64,000 nucleotides of DNA from Auanema rhodensis (taxonomy: Eukaryota > Nematoda > Chromadorea > Rhabditida > Rhabditidae), in contig OZ059896.1 in assembly GCA_964057225.1 (NCBI GenBank), positions 6,014,001-6,078,000 on the forward strand, given 5' to 3'. Below are positions 27,500 to 36,528 of the stretch, piece after piece; position 1 is the stretch's first letter; each line of letters begins with the position of its first letter. A model generated the notes under the pieces. It worked only from the letters and a program-made list of their open reading frames with translations, was not told where the DNA came from and searched no databases. The position numbers and the translations under genes are program-made.

Positions 27500-30400
27500 T
27501 TAGTCTAAAAACAAATTTTTATTCATATTGGTGCATGGTAACCATGACTTTGAAATTTACGTGAACTTTAATTTATGCTAATTAAATGTACACGTGATGT
27601 GCACTTGGTATGTAACTCGCTTCACGTGAAAGATAAAGAGATGCTGTTTTTAAAATTAGATTCCCCATGTCCATATTAGTCTAAAAACAAATTTTTATTG
27701 ATATTGGTGCATGGTAACCATGACTTTGAAATTTACGTGAACTTTAATTCATGCTAATTAAATATACACGTGATGTGCACCTGGTATGTAACTCGCTTCA
27801 CGTGAAAGATAAAGAGATGCGGTTTTCAAAATTAGATTCCCCATGTCCGTATTAGTCTAAAAACGAATTTTTATTGATATTGGTGCATGGTAACCATGAC
27901 TTTGAAATTTACGTGTACTTTAATTTATGCTAATTAAATGTACACGTGATGTGCACTTGGTATGTAACTCGCTTCACGTGAAAGATAAAGAGATGCGGTT
28001 TTCAAAATTAGATTACCCATGTCCATATTAGTCTAAAAACGAATTTTTATTGATATTGGTGCATGGTAACCATGACTTTGAAATTTACGTGAACTTTAAT
28101 TTATGCTAATTAAATATACACGTGATGTGCACTTGGTATGTAACTCGCTTCACGTGAAAGATAAAGAGATGCGGTTTTCAAAATTAGATTCCCCATGTCC
28201 ATATTAGTCTAAAAACGAATTTTTATTGATATTGGTGCATGGTAACCATGACTTTGAAATTTACGTGAACTTTAATTTATGCTAATTAAATGTACACGTG
28301 ATGTGCCCTTGGTATGTAACTCGCTTTACGTGAAAGATAAAGAGATGCGGTTTTCAAAATTAGATTCCCCATGTCCATATTAGTCTAAAAACAAATTTTT
28401 ATTGATATTGGTGCATGGTAACCATGACTTTGAAATTTACGTGAACTTTAATTTATGCTAATTAAATGTACACTTGATGTGCACTTGATATGTAACTCGC
28501 TTCACGTGAAAGATAAAAAGATGCGGTTTTCAAAATTAGATTCCCCATGTCCATATTAGTCTAAAAACAAATTTTAATTCATATTGGTGCATGGTAACCA
28601 TGACTTTGAAATTTACGTGAACTTTAATTTATGCTAATTAAATGTACACGTGATGTGCCCTTGGTATGTAACTCGCTTTACGTGAAAGATAAAGAGATGC
28701 GGTTTTCAAAATTAGATTCCCCATGTCCATATTAGTCTAAAAACAAATTTTTATTGATATTGGTGCATGGTAACCATGACTTTGAAATTTACGTGAACTT
28801 TAATTTATGCTAATTAAATGTACACTTGATGTGCACTTGATATGTAACTCGCTTCACGTGAAAGATAAAAAGATGCGGTTTTCAAAATTAGATTCCCCAT
28901 GTCCATATTAGTCTAAAAACAAATTTTAATTCATATTGGTGCATGGTAACCATGACTTTGAAATTTACGTGAACTTTAATTTATGCTAATTAAATGTACA
29001 TGTGATGTGCACTTGGTATGTAACTCGCTTCACGTGAAAGATAAAGAGATGCGGTTTTCAAAATTAGATTCCCCATGTCCATATTAGTCTAAAAACGAAT
29101 TTTTATTGATATTAGTGCATGGTAACCATGACTTTGAAATTTACGTGAACTTTAATTCATGCTAATTAAATGTACACGTGATGTGCCCTTGGTATGTAAC
29201 TCGCTTCACGTGAAAGATAAAGAGATGCGGTTTTCAAAATTAGATTCCCCATGTCCATATTAGTCTAAAAACAAATTTTTATTGATATTGGTGCATGGTA
29301 ACCATGACTTTGAAATTTACGTGAACTTTAATTTATGCTAATTAAATGTACACTTGATGTGCACTTGATATGTAACTCGCTTCACGTGAAAGATAAAAAG
29401 ATGCGGTTTTCAAAATTAGATTCCCCATGTCCATATTAGTCTAAAAACAAATTTTTATTCATATTGGTGCATGGTAACCATGACTTTGAAATTTACGTGA
29501 ACTTTAATTTATGCTAATTAAATGTACACGTGATGTGCACTTGGTATGTAACTCGCTTCACGTGAAAGATAAAGAGATGCTGTTTTTAAAATTAGATTCC
29601 CCATGTCCATATTAGTCTAAAAACAAATTTTTATTGATATTGGTGCATGGTAACCATGACTTTGAAATTTACGTGAACTTTAATTTATGCTAATTAAATA
29701 TACACGTGATGTGCACTTGATATGTAACTCGCTTCACGTGAAAGATAAAGAGATGCGGTTTTCAAAATTAGATTCCCCATGTCCGTATTAGTCTAAAAAC
29801 GAATTTTTATTGATATTGGTGCATGGTAACCATGACTTTGAAATTTACGTGTACTTTAATTTATGCTAATTAAATGTACACGTGATGTGCACTTGGTATG
29901 TAACTCGCTTCACGTGAAAGATAAAGAGATGCGGTTTTCAAAATTAGATTACCCATGTCCATATTAGTCTAAAAACGAATTTTTATTGATATTGGTGCAT
30001 GGTAACCATGACTTTGAAATTTACGTGAACTTTAATTTATGCTAATTAAATATACACGTGATGTGCACTTGGTATGTAACTCGCTTCACGTGAAAGATAA
30101 AGAGATGCGGTTTTCAAAATTAGATTCCCCATGTCCATATTAGTCTAAAAACGAATTTTTATTGATATTGGTGCATGGTAACCATGACTTTGAAATTTAC
30201 GTGAACTTTAATTTATGCTAATTAAATGTACACGTGATGTGCCCTTGGTATGTAACTCGCTTTACGTGAAAGATAAAGAGATGCGGTTTTCAAAATTAGA
30301 TTCCCCATGTCCATATTAGTCTAAAAACAAATTTTTATTGATATTGGTGCATGGTAACCATGACTTTGAAATTTACGTGAACTTTAATTTATGCTAATTA

Positions 30401-31360
30401 AATGTACACTTGATGTGCACTTGATATGTAACTCGCTTCACGTGAAAGATAAAAAGATGCGGTTTTCAAAATTAGATTCCCCATGTCCATATTAGTCTAA
30501 AAACAAATTTTAATTCATATTGGTGCATGGTAACCATGACTTTGAAATTTACGTGAACTTTAATTTATGCTAATTAAATGTACATGTGATGTGCACTTGG
30601 TATGTAACTCGCTTCACGTGAAAGATAAAGAGATGCGGTTTTCAAAATTAGATTCCCCATGTCCATATTAGTCTAAAAACGAATTTTTATTGATATTAGT
30701 GCATGGTAACCATGACTTTGAAATTTACGTGAACTTTAATTCATGCTAATTAAATGTACACGTGATGTGCCCTTGGTATGTAACTCGCTTCACGTGAAAG
30801 ATAAAGAGATGCGGTTTTCAAAATTAGATTCCCCATGTCCATATTAGTCTAAAAACAAATTTTTATTGATATTGGTGCATGGTAACCATGACTTTGAAAT
30901 TTACGTGAACTTTAATTTATGCTAATTAAATGTACACTTGATGTGCACTTGATATGTAACTCGCTTCACGTGAAAGATAAAAAGATGCGGTTTTCAAAAT
31001 TAGATTCCCCATGTCCATATTAGTCTAAAAACAAATTTTTATTCATATTGGTGCATGGTAACCATGACTTTGAAATTTACGTGAACTTTAATTTATGCTA
31101 ATTAAATGTACACGTGATGTGCACTTGGTATGTAACTCGCTTCACGTGAAAGATAAAGAGATGCTGTTTTTAAAATTAGATTCCCCATGTCCATATTAGT
31201 CTAAAAACAAATTTTTATTGATATTGGTGCATGGTAACCATGACTTTGAAATTTACGTGAACTTTAATTTATGCTAATTAAATATACACGTGATGTGCAC
31301 TTGATATGTAACTCGCTTCACGTGAAAGATAAAGAGATGCGGTTTTCAAAATTAGATTCC
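27500..31360 (+). repeat. Duplicated block of 9-11 monomers beside the LINE
   Basis: 27,500-28,640 matches 29,436-30,576 at 1,936 bp (11 monomers). Marks include CTGTTTTTAAAA at 27,644 and 29,580, the rare GTCCGTATTAG at 27,845 and 29,781, and GATTACCCATG at 28,011 and 29,947. From about 28,990 the offset becomes 1,584 bp (nine monomers): ATATTAGTGCATGG near 29,111 and 30,695, and CTGTTTTTAAAA at 29,580 and 31,164. The second copy runs to within about 50 bp of the LINE. Confidence 0.82.
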
Positions 31361-31405
31361 CCATGTCCATATTAGTCTAAAAACGAATTTTTATTGATAT
31401 TGGTG

Positions 31406-31850
31406 CATTTTCGCACACTACATTTTCGACTCACACTACATTTTCGACTCACACTACATTTTCGACTCACACTACATTTTCGACTCACACTACATTTTCG
31501 ACTCACACTACATTTTCGACACACTACATTTTCGACTCACACTACATTTTCGACTCACACTACATTTTCGACTCACACTACATTTTCGACACACACTACA
31601 TTTTCGACTCACACTACATTTTCGACTCACACTACATTTTCGACACACACTACATTTTCGACTCACACTACATTTTCGACTCACACTACATTTTCGACTC
31701 ACACTACATTTTCGACTCACACTACATTTTCGACTCACACTACATTTTCGACTCACACTACATTTTCGACTCACACTACATTTTCGACTCACACTACATT
31801 TTCGACTCACACTACATTTTCGACTCACACTACATTTTCGACTCCTCGTG
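31406..31850 (+). repeat. 18-bp minisatellite at the LINE 5' end (about 24 copies)
   Basis: The unit CATTTTCGACTCACACTA repeats with starts at 31,421, 31,439, 31,457 and so on to 31,833. The first unit (31,406) is 15 bp and lacks ACT. The unit at 31,511 is 16 bp, which shifts the phase. The units at 31,581 and 31,635 read GACACACACTA. The last is cut off at GACTCCTCG. Because 18 is divisible by three, all forward frames stay open, producing spurious hexapeptide-repeat ORFs. Tandem 5' units of LINEs can carry promoter activity, as in mouse L1 monomers. That role is inferred here. Confidence 0.93.
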
Positions 31851-32142
31851 GTCGGTTGTCTCCCTACTGCTCCAACCCCGCCGCAACCGAAGTCTACTCT
31901 TGTTTTACGCCGGATTGGTTTTAGTAAGGTACTTTTTTCTTCTTTTTTCTTTTTCTTTTTTTCCGTATTCATTTATTTCCTTTTTCTTTTTTTCTTTCAT
32001 TTTTCTCTCTCTTCTCTTTCTTTTCTTTTTCATATCCTCTCTATATCTTCTTTTTTCCTTTCTTTCTTCTTTTTATTTTTCTTCTTTTTATCATTTCCTT
32101 TATCTTTATTTTTTCTTTCCTTACTTTTTACGCTCTGTCATT
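31851..32142 (+). promoter_or_regulatory. LINE leader with long polypyrimidine tract
   Basis: After a short GC-richer stretch (31,845-31,920), the sense strand from 31,928 to 32,140 is almost pure T and C. From the start of the element to 32,142 (734 nt from 31,409) there is no ATG on the sense strand, so the ATG of ORF1 is the first in the transcript. GTAAGG at 31,924 and CTACAG ending at 32,152 resemble a splice donor and acceptor flanking the tract. Splicing there would remove the ORF1 start codon, so use of that pair is doubtful. Confidence 0.6.
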
Positions 32143-33222
32143 ATGTCTACAGTCACTCCCGAGTTTCTTACTGCTTCTCTGAAATCTCTCACGGAATCTC
32201 TTCATTCCACTTTCTCAAGTTTTTCTCTAGAAATCAAAAGCGACCTGCATAGTATCAAAAACTGTATCGCATTGCATGAATCTCGTTTGAAAGTAATTGA
32301 AACTGAGTTCAACTCAAGACTCAACGCTTTAGAAAATAAGTTCACTGCTTTCATGGGTAACGAAAGTGCTTGCATATTGCCTACACTTCCGTGTTCAAAT
32401 ACTGTTATAACTGAAGTGAATAAAATTAGGTTAGAAGAATCTAAATTTGCTCACCGTTCCTTGAGAGCTCTCTGGTTCCGGGTTCCAGTCACGTCACCTG
32501 ATCTGCCTAGCGATGCCCGTTCTCTTCTCAAACTTGTTTTTGATAGCTGCAGTGATACTAGTCTTATTTCTTTACTCAATTCCAATCACATATTCGTTAC
32601 TCGCTGCACCCTCAAATCAGGGTCCCCTGGTCCACTTATCATAACGTGTCCTTCGGTCAGTATTCGAGATACTGTTATAGCAGCTATAAGATCTCACAAA
32701 CCTAAAATTTCCAACTCACTATCCAAAACATTTGTTCGTCGTGATTATCTACCCTTTGAGGTGGAACTAGAAAAACGGCTTCGTGACGAAGCCAAAAGCA
32801 AAAACTCTGACGACACTGAATTCATTTTTCTTGTTCGAGATCTAAAGCTTATAAAAGTACCTCGTAGACTCACCAACACAGGCACTGCCCCAAAAGACAC
32901 ATCCAGTGCTAAATATGTTGTTTCCCCTACAGGCTTGGACTCTGAAACTACCAATTCATGCATTGCTCCAATGTCTGACATGCCTATTTTTACGCATGAC
33001 CTTGATTCTAGTCCCCCGTCTAAATCTGGTAGAAGAGGCCGGCCTATAACTAAGGGACAGCCCGCTCCAATAAACAAAGAAAGATGTAGCAGCCAAAGAA
33101 GAAGAAAAAACCCTTCTCGCCGAGCTAAATCTGTTCCAGATCCTACTGCTAACATTGTTAGAAATACATCTACTTTGCCTAATTCCCCGTCCAATCTGCC
33201 CAGCCAAACATCCTTTCGTTAA
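32143..33222 (+). CDS. LINE ORF1 protein (RNA-binding, nucleic-acid chaperone type)
   Basis: The product is 359 aa. The ATG at 32,143 is the first in the element and has A at -3. The frame stays open upstream to a TTG at 31,900, but that would add only Phe/Ser/Leu-rich residues read from the pyrimidine tract. Residues about 15-70 look like an amphipathic coiled coil (SLEIKSDLHSIKN, SRLNALENKF). Residues about 107-185 are a plausible RRM-like fold. FVRRDYLPFEVELEKRLRDE (197-216) followed by FLVRDLKLIKV (229-239) resembles the conserved C-terminal segment of many LINE ORF1 proteins. A linker leads to a basic tail with an AT-hook-like RRGRP (297-301) and Arg/Lys clusters (312-329). No CCHC zinc knuckle is present. 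In related elements ORF1p coats the RNA; the domain calls are by pattern only. The end overlaps the ORF2 frame. Confidence 0.85.
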   Translation: MSTVTPEFLTASLKSLTESLHSTFSSFSLEIKSDLHSIKNCIALHESRLKVIETEFNSRLNALENKFTAFMGNESACILPTLPCSNTVITEVNKIRLEESKFAHRSLRALWFRVPVTSPDLPSDARSLLKLVFDSCSDTSLISLLNSNHIFVTRCTLKSGSPGPLIITCPSVSIRDTVIAAIRSHKPKISNSLSKTFVRRDYLPFEVELEKRLRDEAKSKNSDDTEFIFLVRDLKLIKVPRRLTNTGTAPKDTSSAKYVVSPTGLDSETTNSCIAPMSDMPIFTHDLDSSPPSKSGRRGRPITKGQPAPINKERCSSQRRRKNPSRRAKSVPDPTANIVRNTSTLPNSPSNLPSQTSFR

Positions 33223-34168
33223 TTTCCAATCAACAATCTCTACTGCTGCATGTAGTAAAATTACAGTCTCTTGTTATAACGCACGATCTATTGTCAATAA
33301 ATTACACTTAATACCAATTGTTCATTCGACTCTCAGTCCAGACATTATTGCTATATCTGAGACCTGGCTGTTTCCTGATTTCAACTCTAGCTCCCTTCCT
33401 TTGAGAGATTCTTACTGCATTTTCCGTGATGACAGATCAACTTCTCGAGGAGGAGGAGTCCTCCTCTATATTAAAAAACACATTAATAGTCGTCTTCTCT
33501 CATGCTCTCCTTCTCAATCAACTGTTCAATACCTCAATGTTCTCATTATACCTTCTGACGTCGTTTTCTCAATCTGCTATCGTTCTCCATCATCTCAGCA
33601 CTCTGACTTTCTTTTTTTTCTAACCGAATTTCAAACTCTTATCTCGAACCGCAGGTTTTTCTTAACAGGCGATCTTAATTTCCCTCACATTGACTGGGAT
33701 CTCATCCATTCGTCAAGCAGTTCCCCCTCTACTTCATCTATTCTCAACTTTCTTCAACAGTCTTCATCCAGTCAATTAGTTACTTTCCCAACCAGAGGTA
33801 AAAACATCTTGGATTACATTATCACCAACAGTGTTCACTGTGTAGAGAACATTTCTCGCAATAGCCCTCTTGGCCAATCTGATCATTACTCGGTTTTCTT
33901 TAACATTATTTTGGATCCTCTCACATTTGCTCAAATCAACAAAGTTGCTACTTCCAGGCCCTCTTCTCTCTCTTCCTCTTTTTCTAGTCGTAACTTTTTC
34001 TCGGCCGATTATGGTAAAATAAATAGCCTTTTAGCTGGCATTGACTTCGCTACTGAATTATGTGGTCTAAACGCTATAACTTCCTATTCTAAGTTTATTG
34101 CAATTGTCCAATCAATAATTCAAAGCTGTGTCCCATTCAAAAAGGCAAAGAAAAGAAAAAAAACTTGA
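33155..34168 (+). CDS. LINE ORF2, N-terminal part: APE-type endonuclease
   Basis: This frame holds a complete apurinic-endonuclease-like domain, which nicks target DNA to prime reverse transcription. Numbering from the TTG at 33,155, the motifs are CYNARS (Asn42), SETW (Glu69), RDDRSTSRGGGVLLYIK (91-107), CYRSP (141-145), GDLNFPHIDW (172-181, Asp173 and Asn175), LDYIIT (219-224) and QSDHYSV (241-247, Asp243 and His244). All expected catalytic positions look intact. The frame is open from 33,074 and overlaps the end of ORF1 in the +1 frame. It contains no ATG at all, so the start shown is only nominal; translation needs a non-AUG start, reinitiation or a frameshift from ORF1. The frame ends at a TGA (34,166) just after eight A, and the protein continues in the next frame as the reverse transcriptase. 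Confidence 0.88.
   Translation: MLEIHLLCLIPRPICPAKHPFVNFQSTISTAACSKITVSCYNARSIVNKLHLIPIVHSTLSPDIIAISETWLFPDFNSSSLPLRDSYCIFRDDRSTSRGGGVLLYIKKHINSRLLSCSPSQSTVQYLNVLIIPSDVVFSICYRSPSSQHSDFLFFLTEFQTLISNRRFFLTGDLNFPHIDWDLIHSSSSSPSTSSILNFLQQSSSSQLVTFPTRGKNILDYIITNSVHCVENISRNSPLGQSDHYSVFFNIILDPLTFAQINKVATSRPSSLSSSFSSRNFFSADYGKINSLLAGIDFATELCGLNAITSYSKFIAIVQSIIQSCVPFKKAKKRKKT
34156..34163 (+). other. A8 run with +1 frame change inside ORF2
   Basis: The endonuclease frame ends in a Lys/Arg-rich stretch at this run and stops at 34,166-34,168. The reverse transcriptase frame is closed upstream by a TAA at 34,116-34,118 and lies +1 to the endonuclease frame. The frame change must therefore fall between 34,119 and 34,165, and the only homopolymer there longer than four bases is this A8. 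One surplus A explains it: a real mutation, a sequencing or assembly error, or a programmed +1 shift. Confidence 0.85.
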
Positions 34169-36035
34169 TCGTGACATTCAGAAACTTAACAATCGTGTTA
34201 ACCGGTTAAGCAACTCTCTTTTCGCTCAGGATGAGCTTCTTCGCAAAAAGCTATCTGTCACCTTAGATAAACTCATCAAACTCAAATCTGCCATTGATGA
34301 AAACAACATAGCTTCTACCAACAATTCAAAAGCATTTTTTCAATTCTGTCGCGAACGACTTGGTAAAGACTCTTCTGATATCCCTACTCTACAAATCAAC
34401 GAAACTTTGGTTTTCTCTGACGTAGACAAAGCTGAAATTTTTTCCTCCGTCTTTGCTGTCAAACCCTCTTCATCTTCCACTTACTCTCATCTTCTCAATT
34501 ACTCTCCATCAGTCATTGACTTCATCGACATCTCCCCTGAAAAGGTTTTCAACATTCTTTCTCACCTTCCTTCGCGCGCATCTACTTCTCCGGATGGAAT
34601 TCCGTACTACTTTCTCAAACAATGTGCAGGCACCCTCTGCAATCCTCTCTCGTTTATTTTTCATAACCTCCTTGTTTCTTCTTCTTGTCCTCCTGACTGG
34701 AAAACAGCTTGGATACGTCCGGTTTTCAAGAAAGGCAACCCTTCTGATCCTTCTAATTACCGTCCAATCTCACTAACCCCAAGTTTATCTAAAGTCTTTG
34801 AACGACTTATTCGATCTCCCCTTCTTCATTTTGGTGTATCCTCGGGCAGCATTTCCAATGTTCAGCACGCTTTTCTTCCTAAACGCAGCACTGTAACAGC
34901 CCTTGTTTCCAGCCATATCAAATGGAGATCACTTATTGATGATAAAAATACAGTTTTTGTTGCGTTTATTGATTTCTCAAAAGCATTCGATCTCATTGAT
35001 CACTCCATTCTCTTTGCAAAATTGAAATCTATTGGAATTCGTGGGTCTCTTCTTAATTTTCTTGGATCTTTTATCCAAAACCGTTCTTACTCTGTACTCA
35101 TCAACAAAAGTCTATCCGACCCTGTTAGTCTTACATGTGGGGTTCCTCAAGGAACGGTTCTTGGCCCTCTACTGTTTCTGTTTTACATAAACGACATAAC
35201 TTCCTTATTCACATCCGATGTTCATCCCATTTTATATGCTGATGATCTAAAACTTCATAGTTGTAACCCTGAGAGCCTTCAAAATGCTCTTAATTCTCTT
35301 TACAAATGGTGTCATGATAACAAAATGAAAGTCAACACCGAAAAATCTAAAGTAATGATTGTCTCTAACAAATCATCTAATTATCACAACATTAATAATT
35401 TCACTTTTGGCGATTCATCTCTCTCTATAGTATCTGCATACAAAGATCTGGGTATTTGGACGGAAAATAACTTGTCTTTCGAAAAACACATTAATTCAAT
35501 TTGTAGTATTGCGGCCGTCAAATGCCGAACTATTCTCCGTTGTTTCTACTCTAAATGTCCTAAATTATTGTTCAAACTTTTCAGCTGTTACGTCCGACCC
35601 ATACTTGAATATGGATCAGTTATCTGGTCACCACAGAACATTGCAGGCAAACAACGAATAGAAAAAGTTCAGAAAAAGTTTTTTAAAGCAATCTTTGGCC
35701 GAGCCGGTCTTGACCTAACTTACAAAGATCAGCTATCTTATCTTGAAACTGAAGATCTGATAACTAGGAGGGTTCTTTCTGATCTATTGTTCTATTTTGC
35801 TCATATAACAATAGAAGCCACAGGAAACTCACAATCTTTTTTCATTATCAAGAATCTGAATTCTCTGCGCAGACACCAATGGAATCTAGCTCATCCTACT
35901 CTATGGAGGACAGAAACAAGGAATGGAATTGAATACAGAACTGTAAATCTATGGAACTCTCTTCCTGAAGCCATAGTCAGCCTTCGTACAAAACATTCTT
36001 TCCGGAAACATATCTTGTCTCATATTTTATCGTGA
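34164..36035 (+). CDS. LINE ORF2, C-terminal part: reverse transcriptase
   Basis: The product part is about 623 aa, synthesising cDNA at the nicked target. Numbering from a GTG at 34,128 in this frame (not a credible start), it shows a linker with DRDIQKLNNRVNRL (14-27), SPDGIPYYFLK (154-164), WIRPVFKKGNPSDPSNYRPI (195-214), QHAFLPKRST (246-255), motif A FIDFSKAFD (280-288, Asp282), GVPQGTVLGPLLF (338-350), the catalytic YADD (370-373), a thumb region with YVRPILEYGSVIW (488-500), and a C-terminal LWNSLPEAI (608-616) usual in CR1/Jockey-like elements. No RNase H follows. The first ATG is at 35,325, beyond the YADD, so this part must be read through from the endonuclease frame. Joined, ORF2 would be roughly 960 aa, normal for the group. 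The frame is otherwise free of stops. The TGA stop is at 36,033. Confidence 0.9.
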   Translation, partial: LDRDIQKLNNRVNRLSNSLFAQDELLRKKLSVTLDKLIKLKSAIDENNIASTNNSKAFFQFCRERLGKDSSDIPTLQINETLVFSDVDKAEIFSSVFAVKPSSSSTYSHLLNYSPSVIDFIDISPEKVFNILSHLPSRASTSPDGIPYYFLKQCAGTLCNPLSFIFHNLLVSSSCPPDWKTAWIRPVFKKGNPSDPSNYRPISLTPSLSKVFERLIRSPLLHFGVSSGSISNVQHAFLPKRSTVTALVSSHIKWRSLIDDKNTVFVAFIDFSKAFDLIDHSILFAKLKSIGIRGSLLNFLGSFIQNRSYSVLINKSLSDPVSLTCGVPQGTVLGPLLFLFYINDITSLFTSDVHPILYADDLKLHSCNPESLQNALNSLYKWCHDNKMKVNTEKSKVMIVSNKSSNYHNINNFTFGDSSLSIVSAYKDLGIWTENNLSFEKHINSICSIAAVKCRTILRCFYSKCPKLLFKLFSCYVRPILEYGSVIWSPQNIAGKQRIEKVQKKFFKAIFGRAGLDLTYKDQLSYLETEDLITRRVLSDLLFYFAHITIEATGNSQSFFIIKNLNSLRRHQWNLAHPTLWRTETRNGIEYRTVNLWNSLPEAIVSLRTKHSFRKHILSHILS

Positions 36036-36528
36036 CCATTATTTTTTTTTTTTTTTAATCTGTATCATCGTTTTCTTTTCAATTAACATACAAGGTTCTT
36101 TTCTTACTTTTTTTTTCTGCCAGACTGCTACTGTCATCTATACTGTATCAACATCAGTCGTAGCAATGAGTAACAGTTTTTCTCTTTGCTATTAGAACGG
36201 GCTTGACTCATTTCTGAGTTCCACCGCACCTGATCAGCTATATTTAAAGAGTCAGTTCATCAAACTTTGCTGAACATAATCTGTTTTTGTTTTCACAAAC
36301 TGCTGAGAAATAGTAATAGAATCTCATATGCTTCAATATCGTTTTGTTATATTTCTTGTATTCTAGTCTATTCTATTATACAACTATTTACCACTTTCAT
36401 CCTTTTTCTAATTTTTCTGATTGTAATTTTTAATTTACTTTCCCCAGTTCATATTGTAAGATGCTTTTTCGCAGTATACCTACGTTCACAATAAGCTTTT
36501 GATTATCAAGAATCTGTGATATAGAACG
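36036..36528 (+). other. LINE 3' untranslated region
   Basis: This stretch of about 490 bp follows the ORF2 stop. It begins with a 15-T run (36,042-36,056) and stays T-rich. An open frame from a TTG at 36,267 to 36,494 encodes only low-complexity hydrophobic residues and is not taken as a gene. No RNA gene or clear stem-loop was recognised. Confidence 0.75.

Larger units (their letters stand above)
1..31408 (+). repeat. 176-bp satellite array, left arm (about 178 monomers)
   Basis: Direct reading shows a motif beginning TTTGAAATTTACGTG recurring every 176 bp (positions 1, 177, 354, 530 and so on), always on the same strand. A few monomers are 177 bp through one extra T in the T-run near phase 145. 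Taking TTTG as phase 1, the common monomer has about 57 G/C of 176. Landmarks in order are TAATTTATGCTAATTAA (21-37), CACGTG (44-49), GTGCAC (51-56), TTCACGTGAA (73-82), GATTCCCCATGTCC (111-124) and CATGGTAACCATG (162-174). Monomers differ at a limited set of positions, which define subtypes. No reading frame is conserved. The array starts outside the window and stops at phase 164, where the LINE begins. A centromeric or pericentromeric role is inferred only from the length and homogeneity of the array. Confidence 0.98.

Noticed and set aside
1-31408. CRISPR-like array of direct repeats
   Set aside because: The repeats are contiguous 176-bp monomers without unique spacers, in a eukaryotic context.
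31394-31924. 176-aa frame of hexapeptide repeats on + and its antisense counterpart (31,508-31,972)
   Set aside because: An 18-bp repeat keeps any stop-free frame open. The + frame has only a TTG start and changes register at the 16-bp unit. No sign of a protein.
31900-32142. N-terminal extension of ORF1 with hydrophobic Phe/Ser/Leu residues, like a membrane segment
   Set aside because: The start is a TTG and the residues simply translate the polypyrimidine tract. The first ATG is at 32,143.
33105-33111. In-phase slippery heptamer A AAA AAC near the end of ORF1, suggesting -1 frameshifting into ORF2
   Set aside because: A -1 shift leads to a TAA at 33,126 after five codons. The endonuclease lies in the +1 frame, so this site cannot make a fusion.
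32745-33207. Two antisense open frames (149 and 83 aa) over ORF1
   Set aside because: They are shadows of ORF1 with no recognisable domain.
34128-34163. Separate start for the reverse transcriptase at 34,128
   Set aside because: The codon is GTG, not a normal eukaryotic start, and no ATG exists until 35,325. The RT is the second part of ORF2.
33426-34776. Short alternative frames inside ORF2 (33,426-33,623 and 34,453-34,776)
   Set aside because: They overlap endonuclease and RT coding in other frames and show no domain of their own.
36267-36494. 75-aa hydrophobic frame in the 3' UTR
   Set aside because: It has a TTG start and AT-rich low complexity, and lies between the ORF2 stop and the tail. 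No family resemblance.
35844-36516. ATTATCAAGAATCTG present in both the RT coding part (35,844) and the 3' UTR (36,502)
   Set aside because: It is only 15 nt with unrelated flanks; possible chance in AT-rich sequence. No duplication structure around it.
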